16,186 nt of DNA from JBEKZQ01 sp049509675 (GTDB lineage Bacteria; Planctomycetota; Planctomycetia; Pirellulales; Thermoguttaceae). The translations under genes were made by a program, and so were the position numbers. Location: positions 1 through 16,186 of the forward strand of contig JBEKZQ010000085.1 in the NCBI GenBank assembly GCA_049509675.1, read 5' to 3'. Numbering within the stretch: the stretch's first letter is position 1; every line of letters starts with the position of its first letter. Below, one piece after another: positions 6,801 to 12,919 of the stretch. Under the pieces are notes generated by a model. It saw nothing but the letters and a program-made list of their open reading frames with translations, was not told the origin of the DNA and did no database searches.

Positions 6801-7760
6801 ATGACCAGTAGACGAGTCATTTTTTCACTGTTGGCCGTGCTCTGGCTGTGCCAGGGCTGGTTCCAGGCTCCCGTTTCGGCGATCGTGATCCGGGCCGATC
6901 AAAGCGACGCCGCCTATATTGCGTTGGGCGCAAGTCCCGCCTATTCGAGCGTGGGCATGTTTCAGGGGACCGTGCCCGGCGGCGGATTCGTCGCCTCCGG
7001 CACGCTGATCGCGCCCGATTGGGTCCTTACCGCGGCCCACGTGGTCGATAAGGCCCAATCGATGAACTTCACCATCGGCGGCCAGACGTATACGGCCGAC
7101 AGTTGGACGGCCTATCCCGGCTGGACCGGCAACGTCATGGCCGGCTACGACATGGGCCTGGTCCACTTGAGCCGGCCCAGCAGCGTGACGCCCGCCGTGC
7201 GCTATACGGGCGGGGCCGAACTCGGCATGACCGACGTCACCGTCGGCTACGGCAAGACCGGCAACGGGCTGACCGGGGCGCTGGTTCTGGACGGCCAGAA
7301 GCGCGGCGCCGAGAACACGATCGATACCTTCGCCGCCAACCAGCGCCTGTTCCTCTCCGATTTCGATAATCCAAACGCGGTGCAATTTGGCGGCCTGGGC
7401 TCGTCGAAGCCGTTGCCCTTGGAAGGTCTGATCGCACCCGGCGACAGCGGCGGCGGCGTGTTCATCACCACCGGCGCGGGAACTTTTTTGGCGGGCGTCA
7501 ATTCGTTTATCGAATCCAGCGACGGCAAGCTGAATTCAAGCTACGGAGAGATCGAGGGCCAGACCCGCGTTGCCGCCTTCAACGACTGGATCGACACGGT
7601 CATGAAGGGCCCTCTTCCGGACGTTCGCAGCGATGCCGCCGCCCAGGACGACGGCACTCTACCAGTCTCTCTGGGCAACACCCCGGAACCAAGTACCTTC
7701 GCCTTGCTGGCGGCCTTCGGTCTGACGATGCTCGCCTGGCGAGCATTCCGGCGCGCGTAG
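6801..7760 (+). CDS. Trypsin-like serine protease with PEP-CTERM sorting signal
   Basis: Predicted 319-residue secreted serine endopeptidase of the chymotrypsin fold. The signal peptide spans about residues 1-27, with cleavage likely after P-V-S-A. The full catalytic triad is visible: His80 (T-A-A-H-V-V), Asp117 (Y-D-M-G-L-V) and Ser216 (G-D-S-G-G-G). The C-terminus has the exosortase-recognition layout: T-P-E-P-S at 294-298, a hydrophobic helix (about 299-313) and a basic end R-A-F-R-R-A. The protein is therefore probably delivered across the inner membrane and processed by an exosortase encoded elsewhere. The start at 6801 follows AGAAGAGGTG at good spacing; an in-frame ATG 18 codons upstream would precede the signal peptide with a basic extension. 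The gene converges on the YbaK-type gene. Substrate unknown. Confidence 0.9.
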   Translation: MTSRRVIFSLLAVLWLCQGWFQAPVSAIVIRADQSDAAYIALGASPAYSSVGMFQGTVPGGGFVASGTLIAPDWVLTAAHVVDKAQSMNFTIGGQTYTADSWTAYPGWTGNVMAGYDMGLVHLSRPSSVTPAVRYTGGAELGMTDVTVGYGKTGNGLTGALVLDGQKRGAENTIDTFAANQRLFLSDFDNPNAVQFGGLGSSKPLPLEGLIAPGDSGGGVFITTGAGTFLAGVNSFIESSDGKLNSSYGEIEGQTRVAAFNDWIDTVMKGPLPDVRSDAAAQDDGTLPVSLGNTPEPSTFALLAAFGLTMLAWRAFRRA

Positions 7761-7774
7761 GGGCAGCCAAGTTG

Positions 7775-7834
7775 GTCAGGCACTCCGTGCCTGACGACCT
7801 GCTGATTAACGTTGTCAGGCACGGGGTGCCTGAC
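7775..7834. repeat. Inverted pair of 21-bp palindromes (GTCAGGCAC type)
   Basis: Two hairpins with 9-bp perfect stems: GTCAGGCAC-TCC-GTGCCTGAC (7775-7795) and GTCAGGCAC-GGG-GTGCCTGAC (7814-7834). The second is the reverse complement of the first except for one loop base, so they form an inverted pair 18 bp apart. They fill the gap between the convergent protease and ybaK genes and may help end transcription. There is no T run. Confidence 0.85.
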
Positions 7835-7842
7835 CTACAGAA

Positions 7843-8319
7843 CTACGGACCGCACCGCGCAATGGGGCCAACCGTGGCGCCCGTGGCGCGCAGGTAATCT
7901 TGCGGGGCCAAGAGGATCTGCTGGCCGCGCAGACCAGCCGAGATGGAAATTACCTCGAACTGCGCCATGCGCCGGTCGGCATAGACCGGGTAATCCTTCT
8001 TGCACGCCAGGGCCGTGACCCCGCCGCGCACATAGCCCGTCAGCGGTTGCACCTCCTTCAACGGCACCAATTCAATCCGCCGATCACCGCTGAGCCGGGC
8101 CAGGGCCTTGAGATCCAGTTCGGCGTCGCCGGGCACCACGGCCAGTAACACCCCGCGCCGATCACCCCTCACGACCAACGTCTTGAAGACCTGCTCGAGC
8201 GGAAGCCCGACCCCCTGGGCCACCCGCTCGGCGCCCAGATCGTCCAGATCGACCGCATACTGCCGCAACTCGTACGCGATGCCCAGTTTTTCCAGAATCC
8301 GCGTGGCGTTGGTCTTCAT
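7843..8319 (-). CDS. ybaK: YbaK/EbsC-type Cys-tRNA(Pro) deacylase
   Basis: Predicted 158-residue cytoplasmic aminoacyl-tRNA editing domain, which hydrolyses mischarged Cys-tRNA(Pro) or related species in trans. The length fits E. coli YbaK. Lys46 in V-F-K-T-L-V-V is the residue known to be essential in that family. The glycine loop Y-V-R-G-G-V-T-A-L-A-C-K-K and the V-I-S-I-S-A-G-L-R-G-Q-Q-I-L-L segment fit the fold. The start at 8319 (M-K-T-N-A-T-R-I-L) is chosen because family proteins begin this way; the frame stays open for 26 more codons upstream, but that stretch overlaps an intergenic repeat. No clear ribosome site is seen. The last codons contain an 18-base string nearly identical to part of the intergenic palindrome at 11137-11154. 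Confidence 0.9.
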   Translation of the reverse strand: MKTNATRILEKLGIAYELRQYAVDLDDLGAERVAQGVGLPLEQVFKTLVVRGDRRGVLLAVVPGDAELDLKALARLSGDRRIELVPLKEVQPLTGYVRGGVTALACKKDYPVYADRRMAQFEVISISAGLRGQQILLAPQDYLRATGATVGPIARCGP

Positions 8320-8341
8320 GAAACGGTCTGGAGCAGGTCGT

Positions 8342-8429
8342 GGCCGGAAAGGGGACAGGTCCATGTTTTCGGCCACCGTCGATTCGCAAAACCGCATCTT
8401 CCGGCCGAAGAATGGACCAGTCCCCGGCC
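8342..8429. repeat. Imperfect inverted repeat with GGGGACNGGTCCAT arms
   Basis: The left arm (8342-8374), from GGCCGG through GGGGACAGGTCCAT to TTTTCGGCC, is complementary to the right arm (8403-8429), GGCCGAAGAATGGACCAGTCCCCGGCC in parts. The arms flank a 28-bp apex. Small bulges (AAA on the left) interrupt the stem. It lies between the start of ybaK and the end of the methyltransferase gene, both on the minus strand. It resembles the paired-palindrome units found abundantly in planctomycete intergenic DNA, as I remember them. Confidence 0.7.
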
Positions 8430-8454
8430 CGTGAACGGTTAGAAGAACTTCGCC

Positions 8455-9069
8455 TCATTCCACCTTGGTTCTCCCGGCCCCCTCTTTTTTCAGCGGCGTC
8501 GTCCACAGGTAGATGCGGTGCTTCACGTTGTCTTCCTTGGACATCATGAGGACCGTCTTGTCCTCCTTGACGCCCCGCATGTCAAAATCGTGGGATACGA
8601 TTCGCGATCCGGGCTTGAGCTTCTCCAGTTGCGGAATGAGCTTCACGTTGAGTCGGGGGAGCAGGTAAAGCGTAATGACGCTGGCCGGGCGGAGATCGAG
8701 CTCGAAAATGTTCTTCTGCTCGAAGCGGACCAGGTCTTCCACGCCGTACGTCTTGGCGCTGGCGTGACACTCTTTGATCCGATTGGGGTCGATGTCGTAG
8801 CCCACGCCGCGGCAGCCGTATTTCTTGGCCGCCAGAACGACGATTCGGCCGTCGCCGCAGCCCAGGTCGTAGATGACGTCGTCTTTGCCGACCTTCGCCA
8901 GATCCAGCATCCGCAGCACAACGTCGTTGGGCGTGGGAACATAGACCACGTCGGCCTTGTGCGATTCCCGGGCCGGACTGGCGACGTCCTCTGCGCCCGC
9001 CGCGGCCGACAGGGCCGAGACCATGATGGAACCCGCGAGCAGCAAAGCGGCAGCGACAGTGCGATACAT
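8455..9069 (-). CDS. Exported class I SAM-dependent methyltransferase-like protein
   Basis: Predicted 204-residue Rossmann-fold methyltransferase. Motif I is Y-D-L-G-C-G-D-G-R-I-V (67-77) and the acidic ribose-binding residue is Asp92 or Asp94 in G-Y-D-I-D-P. Upstream is P-T-P-N-D-V-V-L-R-M-L, resembling the motif before the SAM site in FAM173/ATPSC-KMT-like methyltransferases that modify lysine. A hydrophobic alanine-rich N-terminus (residues 1-26, ending A-A-A-G-A) looks like a cleavable signal peptide, which is odd for an enzyme needing cytoplasmic SAM. GGAG lies 8 nt upstream of the ATG at 9069, and no methionine follows the signal until residue 54, so the signal peptide is not a start-choice artefact. 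Substrate unknown. It follows the LRR gene on the same strand, separated by a hairpin repeat. Confidence 0.8.
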   Translation of the reverse strand: MYRTVAAALLLAGSIMVSALSAAAGAEDVASPARESHKADVVYVPTPNDVVLRMLDLAKVGKDDVIYDLGCGDGRIVVLAAKKYGCRGVGYDIDPNRIKECHASAKTYGVEDLVRFEQKNIFELDLRPASVITLYLLPRLNVKLIPQLEKLKPGSRIVSHDFDMRGVKEDKTVLMMSKEDNVKHRIYLWTTPLKKEGAGRTKVE

Positions 9070-9098
9070 GGTTGGATCTCCGTATGTAAGGAGTAAGG

Positions 9099-9177
9099 AG
9101 TTAGAAGTTAGGAGTTAGAAGTTAGGAGTCAGGAGCGGGGCATGGGGAAGGTACATTCTAACTCCTAACTTCTAACT
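9099..9177. repeat. Octamer-built inverted repeat (GTTAGAAG/GTTAGGAG)
   Basis: A perfect 22-bp inverted repeat. The left arm 9099-9120 contains AGAAGTTAGGAGTTAGAA and pairs with the right arm 9156-9177, which contains TTCTAACTCCTAACTTCT; 35 bp lie between. The left side is a longer tandem of 8-mers (about 9085-9134). The right arm ends two bases before the LRR stop codon, so it can act as a hairpin at the 3' end of the LRR transcript and upstream of the methyltransferase gene. Confidence 0.85.
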
Positions 9178-9178
9178 T

Positions 9179-9976
9179 CTATTCAAAAGTATAGATCGCC
9201 AAACTGGTCATTTTGGCCTTGAACTGCTCGACTGCCTCGTCGCTGACCTTGCACCCCTTGAGGTACAGCATCCGCAGGGCTTCGTGACCGACGAGGTCCG
9301 CCAGGTCTGCGTCGCGGACGGAGCAGTTGTTGAGGTTCAACACGCGGAGCTGGGCCAGCGGCTTGAGCTGCCTCAGGCCGGCCCCGGTGATCCTGGTATC
9401 TTCCAGGGCCAGGGTGTCGAGGTTGGTCAAGCCGGCCAGAAAGGCCAGCGAGTCGTCAGTGACTTTCGTGTGGCTGAGATTCAGCACTCGCAGGGCCTTA
9501 AGGCCGCGCAAATAGACCAGCCCGGCGCCGGCGATCTTGGTGTCTTGCAGGGAAAGGACTTCCAGCCCCAAGAGATGGCGCAGATTGAACAAACCGGCAT
9601 CAGTGACGCCGTTGTCGTGCAGGTAAAGCCGGTGCAGGGCGGTCTTGCTGCGAAGGTAGGCCAGGCCGGCGTCGCTGATGCCGCTCTTGCCGACGTCGAG
9701 GGTTTCCAGGACGGAGAGCTTGATGAGATGGGACAAGGCGGCATCGTCGACTTTCGGTCCTTCAAGTTCCACGCCGAGCGCGCGACCCCGCCAGTCGAGC
9801 TCGAACTTCGCCCCCAGCCGCGTTAGCGCGGCCTGGGCCGCCTGCTCGTCGGGCGCCGCCGCGCTCTTAGGGCCGGCCGTCTCCAAGGGCGCGGCGTCCG
9901 CCGCTGCGGCCCAAGATGCAAAAGCGATCGCCGGCAGCACGATCAAAACCATCCGGACAACCCGACACGTACTCAT
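9179..9976 (-). CDS. Exported leucine-rich-repeat protein
   Basis: Predicted 265-residue secreted protein. The signal peptide covers about residues 1-27 and ends in a run of alanines. A short Ala/Pro-rich linker follows, then seven or so LRR units of about 24 residues from residue 65 to the end. Typical units are I-S-D-A-G-L-A-Y-L-R and V-T-D-D-S-L-A-F-L-A-G-L-T-N-L-D-T-L-A-L, with the D-A-G-L signature common in planctomycete LRR proteins. It is probably a protein-binding module without enzymatic function. The ATG at 9976 is favoured because GGAG lies 7 nt upstream; an ATG four codons earlier lacks this. It starts 29 bp after the isochorismatase-like gene on the same strand, so the two are probably one operon. 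The stop codon touches the octamer hairpin. Confidence 0.85.
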   Translation of the reverse strand: MSTCRVVRMVLIVLPAIAFASWAAAADAAPLETAGPKSAAAPDEQAAQAALTRLGAKFELDWRGRALGVELEGPKVDDAALSHLIKLSVLETLDVGKSGISDAGLAYLRSKTALHRLYLHDNGVTDAGLFNLRHLLGLEVLSLQDTKIAGAGLVYLRGLKALRVLNLSHTKVTDDSLAFLAGLTNLDTLALEDTRITGAGLRQLKPLAQLRVLNLNNCSVRDADLADLVGHEALRMLYLKGCKVSDEAVEQFKAKMTSLAIYTFE

Positions 9977-10005
9977 GGCTGACTCCATAACCGTGGGAAA
10001 GTTTC

Positions 10006-10812
10006 CTACCTGACCAGGTCCTCGCTGGCGATCGTCGGGCACCAGAACTTCTCGACGTACTCGATGATCAGCCGCGTCCCCTCCTCGTGGCCGACGTAGG
10101 GCGGGCGGGCGGGATTGTACATGGCGTCGGTCAGGTCGCGCACCAGCATCGCGTTCATCCCCCGCCGCACCATGCACTTGATGGCAAACGGCCGGCCCAG
10201 CACGCACATGTTTGTGTGGACGCCCATGAGGATCACGTTCTTGACGCCCTTCTGCTGCAGGAAATTCCACACCTCCTGGCCGTTGTCGGAAATGCCGTCC
10301 TTCTCCTGGTCGATCTCGATGGCCGGGTGCTGGCGGCTCCAGGCACGGTACGCGCGGACCTCGCCGGTATCCGAGCCGCCATCGCCCGCATCGCACGGCT
10401 GCGGCGGGTCGGCATGTGCGGCCTCGGGCGGCATTTCCGCCTTGGGGGCCGCAAGCACGCGCTGCCGCGCCGCTGAGTCCTTGTAGAAGTCGATCGTCTC
10501 CGATGGGCAATGGACCACGGTCACGCCGCGGGCCCGGGCGGCCTTCACCACCTCGTTCATGCGCGGCGCCATCTGCCCCACGCGCTCGGCGGCCCCGCGC
10601 GACCAGTGCTTGTCCCACATGTCGCAAATGATGATGGCCGTCTCTTCCGCCTTGAGCGACTTGGCATGGTTGACCACCTGCCAGCGATTGTGGCCGCCGA
10701 CGTCGGCCTTGAGCACTTGGCTGCGCAGGTGGACCGTCAGTTCTCCGGCGACCAAGGGGGCGGCCGCCGACAGGAACAGGACAATGCTCGCAAGGGTGTT
10801 GCGGTACGACAT
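10006..10812 (-). CDS. Exported isochorismatase-like cysteine hydrolase
   Basis: Predicted 268-residue alpha/beta cysteine hydrolase of the isochorismatase/nicotinamidase superfamily. The likely triad is Asp64 (I-I-C-D-M-W-D), Lys171 (I-D-Q-E-K-D-G) and Cys203 (G-V-H-T-N-M-C-V-L-G). An insert between residues 120 and 150 (P-P-Q-P-C-D-A-G-D-G-G) is typical of a planctomycete subgroup as I remember it. The signal peptide (residues 1-23, ending A-P-L-V-A-G) implies export, unlike cytoplasmic nicotinamidases. AGGAG lies 8 nt before the ATG at 10812. The LRR gene follows in the same direction. The substrate cannot be read from sequence; an amide is likely, since family members cleave C-N amide or vinyl-ether bonds. 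Confidence 0.88.
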   Translation of the reverse strand: MSYRNTLASIVLFLSAAAPLVAGELTVHLRSQVLKADVGGHNRWQVVNHAKSLKAEETAIIICDMWDKHWSRGAAERVGQMAPRMNEVVKAARARGVTVVHCPSETIDFYKDSAARQRVLAAPKAEMPPEAAHADPPQPCDAGDGGSDTGEVRAYRAWSRQHPAIEIDQEKDGISDNGQEVWNFLQQKGVKNVILMGVHTNMCVLGRPFAIKCMVRRGMNAMLVRDLTDAMYNPARPPYVGHEEGTRLIIEYVEKFWCPTIASEDLVR

Positions 10813-10984
10813 GGCTGTTGCTCCTTGTCGTTACAGTAAAATGGGGACCACCGATCCAAACCCGCCGCGAGAACACCGGGCAGCATACCGCGCAGCCCGT
10901 CGAAAAGCTAGCGGCAAGAAAAGGACCGCTCGGCAGTTCGCTACCCGGCCGCCGGTTTTCCTGCTATAGTGAGGGCGATCATGG

Positions 10985-11040
10985 TAGGACGGATTGCCAA
11001 TCCGTCCCGCAAATCATGGACGGATTGGCAATCCGTCCTA
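10985..11040. repeat. Inverted pair of GGACGGATT palindromes
   Basis: GGACGGATT-GCC-AATCCGTCC (10987-11007) and GGACGGATT-GGC-AATCCGTCC (11018-11038) are exact reverse complements of each other, and the identity extends to the outer TA on each side (10985-10986 and 11039-11040). This makes a perfect 23-bp inverted repeat around a 10-bp centre. Each half is also a 9-bp-stem hairpin. The layout is like a BIME built from REP units. Confidence 0.9.
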
Positions 11041-11041
11041 C

Positions 11042-11175
11042 TGGTCTGTCCATTTCGACATTACCGGTTGGGTGCCACGACCAACCTCCGGTCGGTGCCT
11101 GGCTTGCCCAGCAGTGCTGGAAACACGGTTGGACAAGCCAACCGTGGCACCCGTAAACGCAAGTTGGACAGACCA
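11042..11175. repeat. Nested multi-tier palindrome upstream of the lipoprotein gene
   Basis: Three nested stems: TGGTCTGTCCA (11042-11052) with TGGACAGACCA (11165-11175), GGGTGCCACG (11070-11079) with CGTGGCACCC (11143-11152), and TGGCTTG (11100-11106) with CAAGCCA (11134-11140), capped by CCAGCA-G-TGCTGG. An alternative local hairpin, CACGGTTGG-ACAAG-CCAACCGTG (11124-11146), competes with the inner stem and recurs at 15258-15280. The size (134 bp) and nesting suggest a mobile palindromic element. Confidence 0.8.
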
Positions 11176-11215
11176 CTACGGGCAAACTTCCCCGACAACG
11201 AAGGAGACCGAAGAC

Positions 11216-11665
11216 ATGCGAGGGAAAATCACGCGGAAGGCATCGGCGGCTGGTTGGTTGCTCCTTGCGCTGCTGCCGGCGGGCGTATGTGGCTGCGGAC
11301 GGGCGGCGGCCGTTTCAGGCAAGGTGAGCTACCAGGGTCGTCCGGTGACCTACGGTTCGGTCATCATGGTGGGCGCCGACAAGAAGGCCCGCTCCGGCGT
11401 CATTCAGTCGGACGGCTCCTACAGTGTCGAGGGAGTAGCGGCGGGCCCGGTAAGTATCGCCGTGCTGAGCCGCGACCCGGCCAAGGGGCGTGCCGCCCGG
11501 CGGGAGTCGAAGGAGGCCCAGCCGGCATCGCAAGGTGCGGCTCCGCCAGTGACGGCCGGCAATGGCTGGTTCCCGCTGCCGCGCAAGTTCGAAAATCCCG
11601 AGACCTCCGGCCTCGGCTGCACGGTTGCCGCAGGCCATTTCGACCATGACGTTGAGTTGAAGTAG
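11216..11665 (+). CDS. Small lipoprotein with carboxypeptidase-regulatory-like (beta-sandwich) domain
   Basis: Predicted 149-residue exported lipoprotein. After a basic start the hydrophobic stretch W-L-L-L-A-L-L-P-A-G-V leads to C-G-C-G; Cys27 (V-C-G-C) is the best lipidation site. Residues 34-85 read G-K-V-S-Y-Q-G-R-P-V-T-Y-G-S-V, then D-G-S-Y-S-V-E-G-V-A-A-G-P-V-S-I-A-V, the pattern of transthyretin/CarboxypepD-reg-like domains in very numerous planctomycete small lipoproteins. An Ala/Pro/Gly-rich stretch and a tail ending in H-F-D-H-D-V-E-L-K follow. Function unknown, with a cell-surface structural role inferred. The start is chosen because AAGGAG lies 9 nt upstream; the frame runs open further upstream, but through palindromic repeats. 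It stands apart from the sugar cluster by about 200 bp. Confidence 0.8.
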   Translation: MRGKITRKASAAGWLLLALLPAGVCGCGRAAAVSGKVSYQGRPVTYGSVIMVGADKKARSGVIQSDGSYSVEGVAAGPVSIAVLSRDPAKGRAARRESKEAQPASQGAAPPVTAGNGWFPLPRKFENPETSGLGCTVAAGHFDHDVELK

Positions 11666-11861
11666 CGATTCACGCCGGTTCCGGCACGATAAGCGGCAAG
11701 GAAGTCAATAATCGGCATTCTCTCGTCAACTTTAGCTATGGGATGTTCTGGTTGCCAGCGGGTAGAATGATCGAATGAACTACGACCAGGAACAAGATCT
11801 GGCAGGCATAGACCGCCGGACAACTGAACATTCCCAGATTTTCTGTTTGAAAGGATGAACC

Positions 11862-12905
11862 ATGACCCAACTGAAGACCTTCGCGGACTGCAATAAAGAC
11901 GACCTGATCGTCATCACCGGAGCAGGCGGATTTATCGCCGGGTCGCTGGCCCGCTACTTCCACGATCGCGGTTTCACGCGGATCCGGGCGATCGACAAGA
12001 AGCCGCTGCCCGACTGGTACCAGCTCGTTCCCGGGGTGGAGAGCCTGTGTCTGGACGTGAGCGAGGAGGCTGCCTGCAAGCGGGCCTGCGAGGGGGCCGT
12101 GGAAGTCTTCAACCTGGCGGCCGACATGGGCGGCATGGGCTTCATCGAGCGGTTCCGCATCCAGTGCCTGCGGAGCATCCTTATCAACACGCACATGATC
12201 GAGGCCGCCTACCGGGCAGGCGCTCGGCGTTACTTCTACTCGTCCTCCGCCTGTGCCTACAACACCGAGCTGCAGAAGGACCCCAACTGCCGCGCCTTGC
12301 GCGAGAGCGACGCCTACCCGGCCATGTCGGAACGGGGCTACGGCTGGGAGAAACTGCTGTCGGAGATGTTTTGCCAGGAGTACTGGGCCGAGCGCGGGAT
12401 GAAGACCTTCATCGCCCGCTTCCACAACGTCTACGGTCCGCACGGCACCTGGGACGGCGGCCGCGAGAAGGCGCCGGCGGCCATCTGCCGCAAGGTGATC
12501 GAGGCCAAGGACAAGAACACCGACTGCATCGACATCTGGGGCGACGGCACGCAAACGCGCAGCTTCATGTACATCGACGACTGCACCGATGGCATCGACC
12601 GCATCACGCACTGCGACAACCTGATCGCAACGCCCATCAACTTGGGCTCCAGCGAGCTGATCGAGATCAACAAGTTGGTGAGCCTGGCGGAGGAGATCGG
12701 CGGCGTGAAGCTGCGCCGCAGTCATGACATGTATGCGCCCCGGGGCGTGGCGGGGCGCAACAGCGACAACACGATGATCAAGCGCGTGCTGGGCTGGGAG
12801 CCGACTACGCCCTTCCGCACCGGATTGGCCAAGACCTACGCCTGGATCGCCGAGCAATACCAGGATCGCAAGGCCGGGCGGCGTACGGTTCACGACACGA
12901 TCTGA
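11862..12905 (+). CDS. GDP-mannose 3,5-epimerase-like NAD-dependent sugar epimerase
   Basis: Predicted 347-residue cytoplasmic extended short-chain dehydrogenase. G-A-G-G-F-I-A-G (20-27) binds NAD. N-L-A-A-D-M-G-G-M-G-F-I (84-95), S-S-A-C-A-Y (128-133), Y-G-W-E-K (160-164), R-F-H-N-V-Y-G-P-H-G-T-W (186-197) and G-G-R-E-K-A-P-A-A (199-207) follow plant GDP-mannose 3,5-epimerase (GME) closely. Cys131, Tyr160, Lys164 and Lys203 correspond to Arabidopsis Cys145, Tyr174, Lys178 and Lys217, all with offset 14. That enzyme converts GDP-D-mannose to GDP-L-galactose, with GDP-L-gulose as a side product. AAGGATG lies just upstream of the ATG. It is the first gene of a tight cluster with the GHMP-like gene (14-bp gap). 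The family call is strong; the exact substrate is inferred. Confidence 0.9.
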   Translation: MTQLKTFADCNKDDLIVITGAGGFIAGSLARYFHDRGFTRIRAIDKKPLPDWYQLVPGVESLCLDVSEEAACKRACEGAVEVFNLAADMGGMGFIERFRIQCLRSILINTHMIEAAYRAGARRYFYSSSACAYNTELQKDPNCRALRESDAYPAMSERGYGWEKLLSEMFCQEYWAERGMKTFIARFHNVYGPHGTWDGGREKAPAAICRKVIEAKDKNTDCIDIWGDGTQTRSFMYIDDCTDGIDRITHCDNLIATPINLGSSELIEINKLVSLAEEIGGVKLRRSHDMYAPRGVAGRNSDNTMIKRVLGWEPTTPFRTGLAKTYAWIAEQYQDRKAGRRTVHDTI

Positions 12906-12919
12906 GGACGCAGCGCGCC

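Larger units (their letters stand above)
10813..11215. other. Divergent intergenic region dominated by palindromes
   Basis: About 400 bp without a supported gene. Bases 10813-10980 should hold the isochorismatase promoter; TATAGT at 10965-10970 is an isolated plus-strand -10-like hexamer without a clear -35. Bases 10985-11175 are almost entirely palindromic repeat. AAGGAG at 11201-11206 is the ribosome site of the next lipoprotein gene. Confidence 0.6.

Noticed and set aside
9179..10876. A single 565-codon minus-strand frame spanning LRR and upstream region
   Set aside because: Its upstream half overlaps the isochorismatase-like gene in another frame and is Arg/Gly/Pro-rich. The LRR gene has its own ATG with a ribosome site at 9976.
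10985..11175. CRISPR-like array from repeated palindromes
   Set aside because: Only paired inverted hairpins with 10-18 bp between them; there are no regular direct repeats with spacers of 25-40 bp and no cas genes.
11763..11768. TAGAAT as a -10 box for the epimerase gene
   Set aside because: No -35-like hexamer lies 15-19 bp upstream, so a promoter cannot be supported.
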